In this document: one piece after another, positions 15,924-25,861 of the stretch | Numbering within the stretch: the stretch's first letter is position 1 | How the letters are laid out: each line of letters starts with the position of its first letter | NCBI RefSeq assembly: GCF_937129435.1 | Contig: NZ_CAKZNF010000004.1 | Location: 90,680 to 154,679, forward strand | DNA length: 64,000 bases | Origin: an uncultured Parasphingopyxis sp. | Lineage (GTDB): Bacteria > Pseudomonadota > Alphaproteobacteria > Sphingomonadales > Sphingomonadaceae | Reading direction: 5' to 3' | The notes under the pieces: generated by a model | Databases searched by the model: none | What the model saw: the letters and a program-made list of their open reading frames with translations, nothing else | What the model was told of the DNA's origin: nothing | Program-made: the position numbers and the translations under genes

Positions 15924-17576
15924 ATGCCCATCATCACGTTCAACGGCCATGAGGCGGTGCGACTTCGCAAAGCGAACACGGCATCGTCATGGGGTAATCG
16001 CTCCGAGATCAACCGCGTCGAACCGGTCGCCAAACCGGCGTTTTCCGTGCCGTTCCGGCTGGAACCGGGCGAGAAGATCTTCACGATCGGTTCGTGCTTT
16101 GCACGCAACGTCGAGGCCGAGCTACGCAAACGCGGCTTCAAGGTACCGATGCGCGACCTTTTCAAGACGCCTGCCTTCGAGAAACTGAGCCCCGAAATCG
16201 TCAACAATTTCGGCACGCCGTCCATCTACAACGAACTTGCCTGGGCATTCGGCGAAGAGCCGTTCGACGAGGGCAAGGGCTTTGTCGAGGTCCGGCCCGG
16301 CCAGTTCATCGACTTGCATATGGTGCCCAGCATCCGCCCCGGACCGATCGAGGACGTGCGCGCCCGGCGCGCCGGGCTGCACGAAGCGACACGTTCGCTG
16401 GCGGATTGCCGCGTGCTGATCATGACGCTGGGTCTGGTCGAGCTGTGGTATGACAATGTGAGCGGAGACTATCTGAACGTCGCGCCGCTACCGTCCACGC
16501 TCAATGCCTTTCCTGACCGGTTTTCGCTCCATGTGCTGAGTTTCGACGACTGCTACCGCTATCTGCACCAGGCCTTCGATATTGCATTCAAATATGGCCG
16601 CAAGGACCTCCAGGTCGTGCTCACGGTATCGCCCGTGCCGATGACGGCGACTCATCGCGATTGCGACGTACTCGTGGCGAACAGCTATTCGAAATCGGTG
16701 CTCCGCGCGGTGGCCGAGCAGATCTGCGCCGAAGACCAGCGGATCAGCTATTTTCCGAGCTATGAGTCCGTGACTCTCAGTGACCGGCGGATCGCGTGGA
16801 TGGACGATCTGGTTCACGTCACCGAATATCTGATCGCGTTCAACGTCGACCGGATGGTCAGTGCCTATAGCGGCGAGGACGGCACCGAATTGGCGCCACC
16901 GGACGCAGTGGAGTTACCTCGCGAGTCTGCCGAGGCGTTGATCTTCGCCGACAAGGCTCGCGATGCGCGCAACCGCAGCGACCGCGCGTTCTTCAAGAAG
17001 GAAGCGCATCGGGCCAAGGATTCGCCCGGCTTTGCCATCGAATATGCGCGCTTCCTGTTCGATCAGGGGGAATTCGACGAGGCGCTGGCGGTCATCGCCG
17101 ATGATGACAGTCGTTCGGCTATCGTCCTGCGCGGCGAACTGCTTTATGCACTGGAAGATTTCGCTGCTGTCGTGGAGACAGTCCGCCCGCTCTGCAAACG
17201 CGGTGTAAAGGGCAACGCCCAGTGGCGATTGCGGACGAACTCGGCCGTTCGTTTGGGCTCCGTAGAAGAGATCGAGGCGACCCGCGATGCCTGGATCGTC
17301 GCCGACCCGCGCCGCGAAACCTTCATTCTTACGCAGATCGGATCGGCGCTGCGCCGTGCGGGGCATCAGGATTTGGCGTTCGGCCACCTGTCGAAGGCAA
17401 TGGGCCATACAGATGCCTATGCCGTGACCCAGCTCGAGATGGCGACGTTGCTGTTGGAAAGAGGCGAGATCGATCGGGCCGAAGCGACGATCGCCGACAT
17501 CAAACCGGAAATTCCCGCGCAGGAGAACCGTCTGGCGGCACTCAGGAAAAGGATCGACGCCGAACGCGCCGCCTGA
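15924..17576 (+). CDS. GSCFA-domain protein with C-terminal helical repeat region
   Basis: A 550-residue protein. GSCFARNVEAELRKRG at about 56-71 is the motif that names the GSCFA family (PF08885), an SGNH/GDSL-hydrolase-like fold with the serine in that motif. FGTPSIYNELAW, LIMTLGLVELWYD and TVSPVPM follow as in the family. About residues 330-550 form helical, TPR-like repeats. The substrate is not known for the family; a role in envelope polysaccharide or lipid modification is speculative. It is divergent from the PlcP-like gene. Base composition is like its neighbours. Confidence 0.85.
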   Translation: MPIITFNGHEAVRLRKANTASSWGNRSEINRVEPVAKPAFSVPFRLEPGEKIFTIGSCFARNVEAELRKRGFKVPMRDLFKTPAFEKLSPEIVNNFGTPSIYNELAWAFGEEPFDEGKGFVEVRPGQFIDLHMVPSIRPGPIEDVRARRAGLHEATRSLADCRVLIMTLGLVELWYDNVSGDYLNVAPLPSTLNAFPDRFSLHVLSFDDCYRYLHQAFDIAFKYGRKDLQVVLTVSPVPMTATHRDCDVLVANSYSKSVLRAVAEQICAEDQRISYFPSYESVTLSDRRIAWMDDLVHVTEYLIAFNVDRMVSAYSGEDGTELAPPDAVELPRESAEALIFADKARDARNRSDRAFFKKEAHRAKDSPGFAIEYARFLFDQGEFDEALAVIADDDSRSAIVLRGELLYALEDFAAVVETVRPLCKRGVKGNAQWRLRTNSAVRLGSVEEIEATRDAWIVADPRRETFILTQIGSALRRAGHQDLAFGHLSKAMGHTDAYAVTQLEMATLLLERGEIDRAEATIADIKPEIPAQENRLAALRKRIDAERAA

Positions 17577-17580
17577 ACGA

Positions 17581-18579
17581 CTACGCCGTCAAAATAATCT
17601 TCCCGATATGATCGCCCGCTTCCATCCGCGCGTGCGCCGATGAAGCTTCGGCGAGCGGGATTGACTGGTCCATCACCGGCTTGAGTTTGCCCTCTTCCAC
17701 CAGCGGCCAGACGATACGGTGTATCTCGTCGGCAAGCAGCCCCTTGAACTCGCCCGACCGCGCACGCAGCGTCGATCCGGTCAGTGTCAGCCGCCGCGAC
17801 ATCAGCTGCGCCATGTTGATCTCGGCCTGCAGCCCGCCCTGCACGGCGATGGTGACGTGGCGGCCGTCCTCTTTCAGGCATTGCATGTTGCGCGCGACAT
17901 AATCGCCGGCGACCATGTCGAGCACAATCTCGACGCCCTTGCTATCCGTCAGCGCCTTGACCTCTTCGACGAAATCCCTGGTCTTGTAGTTGATCGCATG
18001 CGCCGCACCGATCTTGAGCGCCTCTTCGCATTTCTCGTCGCTGCCGCAAGTGACAATGACGGTGAGATCGAACAGCTTGCCGAGCATGATCGCCATCGAT
18101 CCGATGCCGCTCGTGCCGCCATGGACGAGCGCCGTTTCGCCTTCCCTGGCATAGGCGCGCTCGAACAGATTGTGCCAGACGGTGAACAGCGTCTCCGGCA
18201 TCGCCGCCGCTTCTTCGATCGACAGCGCATCGGGCACAGGCAGGCACTGCGGGACGGGCGCGACGCAATATTCGGCATATCCGCCGCCGGAAACGAGTGC
18301 GCAAAGCTGCTGCCCCATCAGGTCGCCGGACACACCATCGCCCAGCGCGACGACCTCTCCGGCGATTTCGAGTCCCGGGATGGAAGGAGCGCCGGGCGGG
18401 GGCGGATAGAAGCCCTGGCGCTGGATGACGTCGGGCCGGTTGACCCCCGCCGCAGCCACCTTGATCAGGACTTCACCAACAGCCGGTTCCGGCACGTCGC
18501 GCGTCACGGGAACGAGCGCTTCGGGGCCGCCGGGCGTCTCGATATCGATCGCGGTCATCGTTTGCGGCAAATCGGCCAC
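17581..18579 (-). CDS. NAD(P)H quinone oxidoreductase (MDR family)
   Basis: A 332-residue zinc-independent medium-chain dehydrogenase/reductase of the PIG3/QOR type: GVNRPDVIQRQGFYPPPPG, IPGLEIAGEVVALG, the cofactor-binding VHGGTSGIGSMAIMLGKLF and a C-terminal tract of the family type. It should reduce quinones or other electrophiles with NAD(P)H in the cytoplasm. The GTG at 18579 is preferred because an ATG 7 codons later has no ribosome site; a TTG further up would only extend into the gap. It is convergent with the GSCFA gene (4 bases apart) and divergent from the DUF1192 gene. Confidence 0.9.
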   Translation of the reverse strand: MADLPQTMTAIDIETPGGPEALVPVTRDVPEPAVGEVLIKVAAAGVNRPDVIQRQGFYPPPPGAPSIPGLEIAGEVVALGDGVSGDLMGQQLCALVSGGGYAEYCVAPVPQCLPVPDALSIEEAAAMPETLFTVWHNLFERAYAREGETALVHGGTSGIGSMAIMLGKLFDLTVIVTCGSDEKCEEALKIGAAHAINYKTRDFVEEVKALTDSKGVEIVLDMVAGDYVARNMQCLKEDGRHVTIAVQGGLQAEINMAQLMSRRLTLTGSTLRARSGEFKGLLADEIHRIVWPLVEEGKLKPVMDQSIPLAEASSAHARMEAGDHIGKIILTA

Positions 18580-18653
18580 GTTTCTTTCCCCTAAACCCCG
18601 CAATTCGCCGCCGCCTTATTGACAGCACGGGGGCGAGGGTCAACTTTAGGGTC

Positions 18654-18851
18654 ATGGATTTGGACGAACTTTTCGCCACAAAGCCCGAAGATCCCCTGAC
18701 GCTGCTTTGCAGGGAGGATCTCGATCCGCTGTCCGTCGCCGAACTGGAATTGCGGATCGAGGCGCTGGAGGCCGAAATCGGCCGGGTAAAGGCGAAGATG
18801 GACGGCGCGGTCAGCCATCGCAAGGCGGCCGACGAGCTGTTCAAGCGATGA
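18654..18851 (+). CDS. DUF1192-family small protein
   Basis: A 65-residue acidic protein of the DUF1192 family: MDLDELFATKPEDPLTLL, then LDPLSVAELELRIEALEAEI, a heptad-like helix, and a basic end (HRKAADELFKR). It is probably a short cytoplasmic coiled-coil protein of unknown function. It is divergent from the quinone oxidoreductase gene, a neighbour arrangement often seen in alphaproteobacteria. Confidence 0.85.
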   Translation: MDLDELFATKPEDPLTLLCREDLDPLSVAELELRIEALEAEIGRVKAKMDGAVSHRKAADELFKR

Positions 18852-18910
18852 CGGTTTCGCGAAACGGGCAAGCGCCTCACGCGCCGCAATCAGCCTGTTT
18901 CACTCGCCTT

Positions 18911-18983
18911 GTTAACTTTTTCGTTAACCATTCCCATATAGGATTTACGCCGCCCGAAGTGGTTGGAGCGGCACGGAGTTAAC
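18911..18983 (+). promoter_or_regulatory. CtrA-like GTTAAC sites upstream of clpA
   Basis: Three GTTAAC hexamers at 18911, 18923 and 18978 precede clpA. The second reads TTAACCAT, the extended CtrA half-site, with TTAA eight bases upstream (the CtrA consensus spacing is seven). The third overlaps the clpA leader. Regulation by CtrA is an inference. Confidence 0.35.
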
Positions 18984-18986
18984 CTT

Positions 18987-21317
18987 ATGCCTTCATTTGC
19001 CCGCGAACTCGAACAGACGCTGCACAATGCGCTCGCCGAAGCGGCGAACCGCAAGCATGAATATGCGACGCTCGAACATCTGCTGCTGGCACTCACCGAC
19101 GACGATCACGCGGCACAGGTGATGACGGCGTGCGGCGTCGAGATTTCCGAGCTGCAGGAAGCCGTCACCGTCTATCTCGACAATGAGCTCGACGCGCTCA
19201 AGATCGACGGCACGACCGACCCCTCCCCCACCAGCGGTTTCCAGCGAGTCGTTCAGCGCGCGATCCTGCATGTCCAGTCCTCGGGCCGCGACGAAGTGAC
19301 GGGCGCCAATGTACTCGTCGCGCTGTTTTCGGAACGCGAAAGCTATGCCGTCTATTTCCTGCAGCAGCAGGATATGAGCCGGCTCGACGCCGTCAGCTTC
19401 ATCTCGCACGGCGTCGGCAAGGGCGACAGCTCGGCCGAACTGCCGCAGGGCACGAACAACGACGAAGAGGCCGAGAGCGAAACCAAGCAGAGTGGCAAGA
19501 AGAAGAACGAAAGCGCGCTCAAGCAGTTCTGCGTCGATCTCAACGAGAAGGCGAAGGCCGGCAAGATCGACCCGCTGATCGGCCGTTCGACCGAGGTCGA
19601 CCGCACGGTGCAGATCCTGTGCCGCCGTTCGAAGAACAACCCGCTCTATGTCGGCGAGCCCGGAGTCGGCAAGACGGCGATCGCCGAGGGCCTCGCCCGC
19701 CGGATCACCGAGGGCGACGTGCCCGAAGTGCTCGAACCGGCTGTCATCTACGCGCTCGACATGGGCGCATTGCTCGCGGGAACGCGCTATCGCGGCGATT
19801 TCGAGGAGCGGCTGAAGGCGGTCGTCTCCGAACTGGAAAAGCTGCCCCACGCGATCCTCTTCATCGACGAGATTCACACGGTGATCGGCGCGGGCGCGAC
19901 ATCGGGCGGCGCGATGGATGCTTCGAACCTGCTGAAACCTGCCCTCTCCAGCGGAACGATCCGTTGCATCGGATCGACCACGTACAAAGAGTTTCGCAAC
20001 CATTTCGAGAAGGATCGCGCGCTGCTCCGCCGGTTCCAGAAGATCGACATCAACGAGCCGACGATCGAGGACACGATCAAGATCCTCCAGGGCCTGCGTC
20101 CCAATTTCGAGGAGCATCACAAGGTCAAATATACGCAGGACGCGATCAAGGCCGCGGTCGAATTGTCGGCACGCTACATCAACGACCGCAAGCTGCCCGA
20201 CAAAGCGATCGACGTGATCGACGAGACCGGCGCCAGCCAGATGCTCGTCGCACCGTCGAAGCGCCGCAAGATGATCACGCCGAACGAGATCGAACATGTC
20301 GTCTCGATGATGGCGCGTATCCCACCGAAACAGGTGTCGAGCGACGACAAGCAGGTGCTCGAAACGCTCGAGCAGGACCTGAAGCGCGTCGTCTTCGGCC
20401 AGGATCTGGCGATCGAGACGCTGTCGTCGGCGATCAAGCTCAGCCGCGCCGGCCTGCGCGAACCGCAAAAGCCGATCGGCAATTATCTCTTCAGCGGCCC
20501 CACCGGCGTCGGCAAGACCGAGGTCGCGCGGCAATTGTCGTCGATCCTCGGCATTCCGCTCGAACGTTTCGACATGTCCGAATATATGGAACGCCACAGC
20601 GTCTCGCGCCTGATCGGCGCGCCTCCGGGCTATGTGGGCTACGACCAGGGCGGGCTGCTGACCGATGCCGTCGACAAGAACCCGCATTGCGTGCTGCTGC
20701 TCGACGAGGTCGAAAAGGCGCATCCGGACCTGTTCAACGTGCTGTTGCAGGTGATGGATAACGGCAAGCTCACCGATCACCACGGCAAGTCGGTCGATTT
20801 CCGCAACGTCATCCTGATCATGACGACCAATGCCGGCGCCGCCGACATGGCGAGCGAGGGCATCGGCTTCGGCAATATTTCGAAGGAGGATGCGAGCGAG
20901 GAAGCGGTGAAGAAGATGTTCACCCCCGAATTCCGCAACCGCCTCGATGCGATCGTACCGTTCGGCTATCTGCCGCCGCAGGTCGTCGCCCGCGTCGTCG
21001 ACAAGTTCATCCTCGAACTCGAATTGCAGCTCGAGGATCGCAACGTCCACATCAAGCTCGACGACGAGGCCAAGGCATGGCTCACGAGCCGCGGCTATGA
21101 CAAGCTGTACGGCGCGCGCCCGATGAGCCGCCTGATCCAGGAGAAGATCAAGCAGCCGCTGGCCGAGGAGCTATTGTTCGGCAAGCTGCTCAACGGCGGC
21201 GAGGTCAATGTCACGGTGAAAGACGACAAGCTCGAATTCGAGCTGACCCCCGCCCCGCCCAAGCGTAAACCGCCGAAAAAGAAGAAGAAAACGGCGGCTA
21301 AGAGCGAAGAGGGCTGA
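18987..21317 (+). CDS. clpA: ATP-dependent Clp protease ATP-binding subunit ClpA
   Basis: Hexameric AAA+ unfoldase that feeds proteins to ClpP and works with the adaptor ClpS. The 776-residue protein has the N-terminal Clp repeat domain ([16 protein letters not shown]), a first AAA module (GEPGVGKT at about 223; [13 protein letters not shown]), a second one (GPTGVGKTE at about 503; [12 protein letters not shown]) and a C-terminal D2-small domain. It lacks the long middle coiled coil of ClpB, which supports ClpA. The very end is lysine-rich ([12 protein letters not shown]), an unusual tail. I start at ATG 18987 with GGAG about 9 bases upstream. clpS is not in the window. Confidence 0.95.
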   Translation: MPSFARELEQTLHNALAEAANRKHEYATLEHLLLALTDDDHAAQVMTACGVEISELQEAVTVYLDNELDALKIDGTTDPSPTSGFQRVVQRAILHVQSSGRDEVTGANVLVALFSERESYAVYFLQQQDMSRLDAVSFISHGVGKGDSSAELPQGTNNDEEAESETKQSGKKKNESALKQFCVDLNEKAKAGKIDPLIGRSTEVDRTVQILCRRSKNNPLYVGEPGVGKTAIAEGLARRITEGDVPEVLEPAVIYALDMGALLAGTRYRGDFEERLKAVVSELEKLPHAILFIDEIHTVIGAGATSGGAMDASNLLKPALSSGTIRCIGSTTYKEFRNHFEKDRALLRRFQKIDINEPTIEDTIKILQGLRPNFEEHHKVKYTQDAIKAAVELSARYINDRKLPDKAIDVIDETGASQMLVAPSKRRKMITPNEIEHVVSMMARIPPKQVSSDDKQVLETLEQDLKRVVFGQDLAIETLSSAIKLSRAGLREPQKPIGNYLFSGPTGVGKTEVARQLSSILGIPLERFDMSEYMERHSVSRLIGAPPGYVGYDQGGLLTDAVDKNPHCVLLLDEVEKAHPDLFNVLLQVMDNGKLTDHHGKSVDFRNVILIMTTNAGAADMASEGIGFGNISKEDASEEAVKKMFTPEFRNRLDAIVPFGYLPPQVVARVVDKFILELELQLEDRNVHIKLDDEAKAWLTSRGYDKLYGARPMSRLIQEKIKQPLAEELLFGKLLNGGEVNVTVKDDKLEFELTPAPPKRKPPKKKKKTAAKSEEG

Positions 21318-21377
21318 GGCTGTCGAAGAGGTGAGCGCATCCGCGTTCGCTTCAGACCTGTTAACCTCCGGACTGCC

Positions 21378-21472
21378 GTCATTGCGAGCTAAGCGAAGCA
21401 ATCCAGAGCCACAAACGCCATCGCTGGCGGCTCTGGATTGCCGCGTCGCCTTCGGCTCCTCGCAATGACGAG
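21378..21472. repeat. Palindromic element, type G, between clpA and the PBP1A-type gene
   Basis: Arms GTCATTGCGAGCTAAGCGAA and CTTCGGCTCCTCGCAATGAC with inner AATCCAGAGCC/GGCTCTGGATT. This fills most of the 262-base gap; the rest shows no gene. Confidence 0.85.
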
Positions 21473-21579
21473 AGATCGATTGCCGATCGCGCTCTACGAC
21501 AAAGGGCCTCTCCGCCAGCCCGGTCCCCGCGCAAATGCTGGCATCTTCGCTTACACTGCTTTATGTCGGTAACACGGAA

Positions 21580-23886
21580 ATGGCGCAGGACGACAATCAC
21601 CTGTTCGGGAACGACCCCGAGACGCGTCGGCGGCGGCTGATCGGCCCCTATGCCGACGACCCCGCCTTCGATCCCTATTACGCATCCGATATCCGGGATC
21701 GCGCCGATGACGCGCGCTTCGATCCGGTCGATCCCGATTATGACGGCTATACCGAATATGGCCGGGACCATGAGGATCGGGAGCCGGTCGACTGGGCCGG
21801 TGCGGTGCGCGAACAGACCGAGGCGCGCGAACGCGATGCTTCGGCGCCGCCGCCCGACGACCCTGACGACATCGCCGAAGATACCCGCCGACCGGGCCGC
21901 GGCTGGTGGTTCTGGCTCAAATGGGCGCTGTACGGCTTTCTCGCCTTCTTCTTCATCCTGATCGCCTGGCTGATCATCGCCGCGCCGGTTTCGCGCACGG
22001 CCCAGCCGACCGTGCCGCCCGAGATCGTTTTGACCGCGGCGGACGGCACGCCGATCGCGCGTTCCGGCCCGATCATGGACCGGCCGGTGACGATGGACGA
22101 GCTGCCGCCCTATGTGGCGCAGGCCTTCATGGCGATCGAGGACCGGCGGTTCGAGGAGCATTGGGGCATCGATCCGCGCGGCATCGGCCGGGCGCTCTGG
22201 TCGAACATGACGTCGGACAGCGTCCAGGGCGGCAGTACGATCACCCAGCAGCTCGTCAAGATCACCTATCTGGATTCGGAACGCACACTGTTCCGCAAGA
22301 TCCAGGAAGTGCCGATATCGCTCTGGCTCGAACTCTGGCTTTCCAAGGACCAGATCATGGAGCGCTATTTGTCGAACGTCTATTTCGGCGACAATGTCTA
22401 CGGGCTGCGCGCCGCCTCGCTCCACTATTTCTACCGGCACCCGGAAAATCTGACGCTGAGCCAGGCGACGATGCTCGCGGGGCTGGTCAAGGCGCCGTCG
22501 CGGCTCGCCCCGACGAACAATCTCGAGGGCGCGCAGGAGCGGCAACGCGTCGTGATCGCGGCGATGGTCGATGCCGGTTATCTGACCGAGGCAGAAGGCG
22601 CCGCCGTCCCGCTCGCCGAGGTCGACCACCGGCCGCGAGAGGACATGCCGCGCGGCGGCTATTTCGCCGACTGGGCGATGGACGAGGCGCGCGACGTGCT
22701 TCCGGCCGGCTATGAAACGGTCGAGGTACAGACCACGCTAGACTGGGAGTTGCAGCAGCTTGCCGAGCGCGCGGCGCGCAACGGCACGCCGGCGGGCGCG
22801 CAGGTGGCGCTGGTGGCGATGCGGACGAACGGCGACGTCGTCGCGATGGTCGGCGGGCGCGACTATGCGACCTCGGCCTTCAACCGCGCGACGCAGGCGG
22901 AGCGGCAACCCGGATCGACCTTCAAGATCATCGTCTATTTCGCCGCGCTGCAATCCGGCATGACGCCCGAGACCATCGTCAACGACACGCCGATCGAGAC
23001 CGGCGATTATCGCCCGTCCAATTCCGGCGGCACCTATCGCGGCCGGATCACCTTGCGCGAAGCCTTCGCCCGGTCGAGCAATGTCGTCGCGGTCCGGCTC
23101 TACCAGCAGCTCGGGCCCGAAGCGATCGCCGAAGCCGCGCGCACGCTGGGGCTGGAGCGCGAACTGCCGACCAATCCCGCCGTTGCACTGGGCAGCGCGG
23201 AGATGACGCTGCTCGAACTGACCTCCGTCTATGCGTCGATTGCGGGAGGCTATTCGCCGGTTTCGCCGCACGCCATTCCGCAGGAGGAAGCCGGCTTTTT
23301 CGGATCGCTCTTCTCCGGACCGAGCCGCGTCCCCTCGCGCCAACGCGAGCAGATGCTCGACCTCTTGAACGCCGCCGTCGACGGCGGCACCGGCAATGCC
23401 GCTCGGCTTGCCATCCCGGCCTATGGCAAGACCGGAACGACGCAGAACAGCCGCGACGCGCTGTTCGTCGGTTTCGCGGGCGATCTCGTCGTCGGCGTCT
23501 GGATCGGAAACGACGACAACACGCCATTGGGCAGCGCCAGCGGCGGCGGCGCGCCCGCGCGGATCTGGCGCCAGTTCATGGCGGGCGCGATTCAAGGCGC
23601 GGCCCCGGCCCCAACGCCCCGCCGGCCCGAACGCCGCGAAGTCGAACCGGCCATCGAGCCGGAAGAACCGGCGATCGAGAAACCCGTCGTCACCTTCGAC
23701 GAAGACGGCAATGTGATCGTGGAGACGCCCGTCGGGGGCGGCCGCATCGGCATCGACGGCAACGGCCTGACCGTCGAGCCCGACCGCGAAACGCGCCGGC
23801 GGCTCGACGAGCTGGAGCGCGTCGGCGAGGACATCGAACGCCGGACCGAGGACGCCCGCCGCGCCGTCGAGGACGCGACGCGCTAG
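21580..23886 (+). CDS. Bifunctional penicillin-binding protein 1A-type murein synthase
   Basis: Class A PBP that polymerises and cross-links peptidoglycan. The start at 21580 gives 768 residues: an acidic cytoplasmic region (1-108), a membrane segment (about 112-134), a GT51 transglycosylase domain with catalytic glutamate in EDRRFEEHWGID (about 187) and GGSTITQQLVK, and a transpeptidase domain with SxxK in PGSTFK (about 445), SSN (about 499) and KTGTTQ (about 617). The C-terminal 140 residues are proline- and acid-rich with a predicted coil. The long acidic N-terminus is unusual and may serve partner binding. It is convergent with the HxlR gene. Confidence 0.93.
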   Translation: MAQDDNHLFGNDPETRRRRLIGPYADDPAFDPYYASDIRDRADDARFDPVDPDYDGYTEYGRDHEDREPVDWAGAVREQTEARERDASAPPPDDPDDIAEDTRRPGRGWWFWLKWALYGFLAFFFILIAWLIIAAPVSRTAQPTVPPEIVLTAADGTPIARSGPIMDRPVTMDELPPYVAQAFMAIEDRRFEEHWGIDPRGIGRALWSNMTSDSVQGGSTITQQLVKITYLDSERTLFRKIQEVPISLWLELWLSKDQIMERYLSNVYFGDNVYGLRAASLHYFYRHPENLTLSQATMLAGLVKAPSRLAPTNNLEGAQERQRVVIAAMVDAGYLTEAEGAAVPLAEVDHRPREDMPRGGYFADWAMDEARDVLPAGYETVEVQTTLDWELQQLAERAARNGTPAGAQVALVAMRTNGDVVAMVGGRDYATSAFNRATQAERQPGSTFKIIVYFAALQSGMTPETIVNDTPIETGDYRPSNSGGTYRGRITLREAFARSSNVVAVRLYQQLGPEAIAEAARTLGLERELPTNPAVALGSAEMTLLELTSVYASIAGGYSPVSPHAIPQEEAGFFGSLFSGPSRVPSRQREQMLDLLNAAVDGGTGNAARLAIPAYGKTGTTQNSRDALFVGFAGDLVVGVWIGNDDNTPLGSASGGGAPARIWRQFMAGAIQGAAPAPTPRRPERREVEPAIEPEEPAIEKPVVTFDEDGNVIVETPVGGGRIGIDGNGLTVEPDRETRRRLDELERVGEDIERRTEDARRAVEDATR

Positions 23887-23895
23887 GCTCCGGGG

Positions 23896-24597
23896 CTAGT
23901 CGCCCGTGCCGATCTTTTCGGGGAGCGAAAACAGCGTGAAGAAGCGCTCGGCCGCTTGCCGATCCCCCTCGACGGCAAGCTCGCCCGTCGCTTCGAACTG
24001 CTCCAACGGTTTCGTGCCATAGGCAAGCGACGCGACGATCCCCGGCCGGCATTCGAGCAGCGCGTCGACATCCTTGGCCTCGGCTCGGCTCGTGTCGACC
24101 CGCCCCTTGTGGGCATGGGCGACAAACTCCTCGCCGCGCAGCCGGAACCCGATGCGCAAATCGAGATTGTCGGGAATATCCGAAACGACCATCGCGCGCA
24201 GGCTCAGCATGATGGCGGTGGGCGAGATGTGTAGCGAGGTGTCGTGATCCGGATGGCGCGTCGACCATCTCCCCATCATCTGGATCACCGGTTCCGCCTC
24301 ATAGCCCCATTCGGTCAAACCGTAGACCTGAACCGATGCGGGCGGCGGCAATTTCTCCCGCCGGACGATCCCGAAACCTTCGAGCCTTTCGAGCCGCTGG
24401 GTCAGGACATTGGCACTGAGCCCTGTCAGCTCGGCGCGGATTTCGCCAAACCGTCGGGGCCCGAGCAGCAGTTCGCGAATGATGAGGATCGACCAGCGTT
24501 CCCCAATCATTTCAAGCGCAAAGGCCGTGCCGCAGGCATCGTCATACCAGCGCCTTCTCTCGGCTTGCCCCGTTTCGGTTGTTTTTTGTAACTCCAC
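23896..24597 (-). CDS. HxlR-family transcriptional regulator with C-terminal ligand-type domain
   Basis: A 233-residue protein: winged-helix HxlR domain (WSILIIRELLLGPRRFGEIRAEL, LSANVLTQRLERLEGFGIVRR) at about 32-100, then a 120-residue C-terminal domain not present in minimal HxlR proteins, possibly SCP2-like. It starts with GTG and is divergent from the VOC gene at 24666, so it probably controls the detoxification genes that follow. HxlR proteins often respond to electrophiles such as aldehydes and quinones; Cys22 (DDACGTAF), at the usual place of the redox-sensing cysteine, is notable. Confidence 0.88.
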   Translation of the reverse strand: MELQKTTETGQAERRRWYDDACGTAFALEMIGERWSILIIRELLLGPRRFGEIRAELTGLSANVLTQRLERLEGFGIVRREKLPPPASVQVYGLTEWGYEAEPVIQMMGRWSTRHPDHDTSLHISPTAIMLSLRAMVVSDIPDNLDLRIGFRLRGEEFVAHAHKGRVDTSRAEAKDVDALLECRPGIVASLAYGTKPLEQFEATGELAVEGDRQAAERFFTLFSLPEKIGTGD

Positions 24598-24613
24598 AGT
24601 TGCTTTTAATAAC
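24585..24613. promoter_or_regulatory. Candidate operator between the HxlR gene and the VOC operon
   Basis: Two overlapping inverted repeats, GTAACTCCACAGTTGC and GTTGCTTTTAATAAC, lie over the HxlR start codon and 53 bases before the VOC gene. They are the only clear dyads in this short divergent region, so they are candidates for autoregulation. Confidence 0.35.
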
Positions 24614-24665
24614 TACCATGGCCAACACCGTCAAATACCGATTCGCACGTCGAAAGGAACGCGCC

Positions 24666-25100
24666 ATGAGCAAGATGATTTTCGTGAACCTCCCCGTCTC
24701 CGACCTGGCGGCGTCCACCGTCTTCTACCAGTCGATCGGCGGCGAAAAGAACGACATGTTCAGCGACGAAACCGCCGCCTGCATCGTGCTCTCCGACACC
24801 ATCCACGTCATGCTGCTGACGCACGACAAGTATAAGCAGTTCACGCCGAAGCCGATTGCGGACGCCCATGCGAGCAGCCAGGTGCTGCTCTGCCTGTCGG
24901 CCGAGGATCGCGGCGCGGTCGACACGATGGTCGAGGCGGCGGCAGGCGCTGGCGGCAAGGCCGATCCGGGCGAGAAGCAGGATCTGGGCTTCATGTACGG
25001 CCGCAGCTTCGAAGATCCCGACGGCCATCACTGGGAAGTCATGCATATGGATATGGAGGCCGCGAGCGAGGCAATGGCGGGTGAGCCGCAAGCGGCCTAA
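24666..25100 (+). CDS. VOC-fold (glyoxalase/bleomycin-resistance-type) protein
   Basis: A 144-residue single-domain vicinal-oxygen-chelate protein: IFVNLPVSDLAASTVFYQSIGG, central HVMLLTHDKYKQF, and a C-terminal FMYGRSFEDPDGHHWEVMHMD with candidate metal ligands. The start has AAAGGAAC upstream. It is the first gene of a plus-strand run facing the HxlR regulator. The substrate is unknown. Confidence 0.88.
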   Translation: MSKMIFVNLPVSDLAASTVFYQSIGGEKNDMFSDETAACIVLSDTIHVMLLTHDKYKQFTPKPIADAHASSQVLLCLSAEDRGAVDTMVEAAAGAGGKADPGEKQDLGFMYGRSFEDPDGHHWEVMHMDMEAASEAMAGEPQAA

Positions 25101-25123
25101 CCCACAGCCGAGAGGACAAAGCG

Positions 25124-25861
25124 ATGCAGGTCAACGCCGATCACGCCCCCATCACGATCACCGCGTTCAAATGGGTGCCGCCTTTCGCACGCGGCCAGGT
25201 CCGCGATTTCCGGCTGCGCTGGATGATGAAGGAGGTCGGCTGGAGCTATGACGTCGAGCTGATCGACGGCGATACCCTGGCAACCGACGCCTACCGCGCC
25301 GAACATCCCTTCGGCCAGGTCCCCTTGCTGCGCGAAGAGGGCCGGCCGACCCTGTTCGAAACGGGCGGCATCGTGCTCGACATCGCCGAACGGACGGGCA
25401 AGCTGCTGCCGGAAGACGCAGGCGAACGCGCGATCGTCAAATGCTGGACCTATGCCGCTCTCAACTCGGTCGAGCCGTTCCTGATGGAAGTCTCCTTCGC
25501 CGACATTTTTATCGAGGATAAGGAGATCGCCGCAGGCTACCGCCCCTTTGCCGAAAAGATGGCACGGGACCGGCTCGATAAGCTCGCCAATGCGCTCGGG
25601 GATCGGGAATGGCTGGCCGGCGGCGACTTTACGATCGCCGACCTGATGATGGCCTCGGTCGTGAAGGTCGCCGACAGCGCCCGGCTGGTCGAGGAACATG
25701 ACAACCTCGCCGCCTGGCGAGACCGCTGCTTCGCGCGCCCCGCCTATCGGGAGGCGATCGCCGAGCAATGCGCGGATTTTGAGGGATACGGCCCGCAGGA
25801 TATGGGGTGGTCGGACGACTTCGCCGCACAAATGGCTGAAAAAGAAGGAGAGAGAGCATGA
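25124..25861 (+). CDS. Glutathione S-transferase family protein
   Basis: A 245-residue GST. The thioredoxin-like half has RDFRLRWMMKEVGWSYDVELID, FGQVPLL (cis-proline) and LFETGGIVLDIAE (the glutathione-binding E/S pair). The helical half has EWLAGGDFTIADLMMASV, the N-capping box. It probably conjugates or reduces electrophiles with glutathione in the cytoplasm. Its stop overlaps the start of the DUF1428 gene by 4 bp, so the two are co-translated. It is one of three GSTs in this island. Confidence 0.9.
   Translation: MQVNADHAPITITAFKWVPPFARGQVRDFRLRWMMKEVGWSYDVELIDGDTLATDAYRAEHPFGQVPLLREEGRPTLFETGGIVLDIAERTGKLLPEDAGERAIVKCWTYAALNSVEPFLMEVSFADIFIEDKEIAAGYRPFAEKMARDRLDKLANALGDREWLAGGDFTIADLMMASVVKVADSARLVEEHDNLAAWRDRCFARPAYREAIAEQCADFEGYGPQDMGWSDDFAAQMAEKEGERA

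Noticed and set aside
18993..21050. Minus-strand open frame of 685 codons inside clpA
   Set aside because: Its composition (many Arg, Ala, Leu, Asp) is that of the complement of a high-GC coding region. ClpA on the plus strand is fully conserved.
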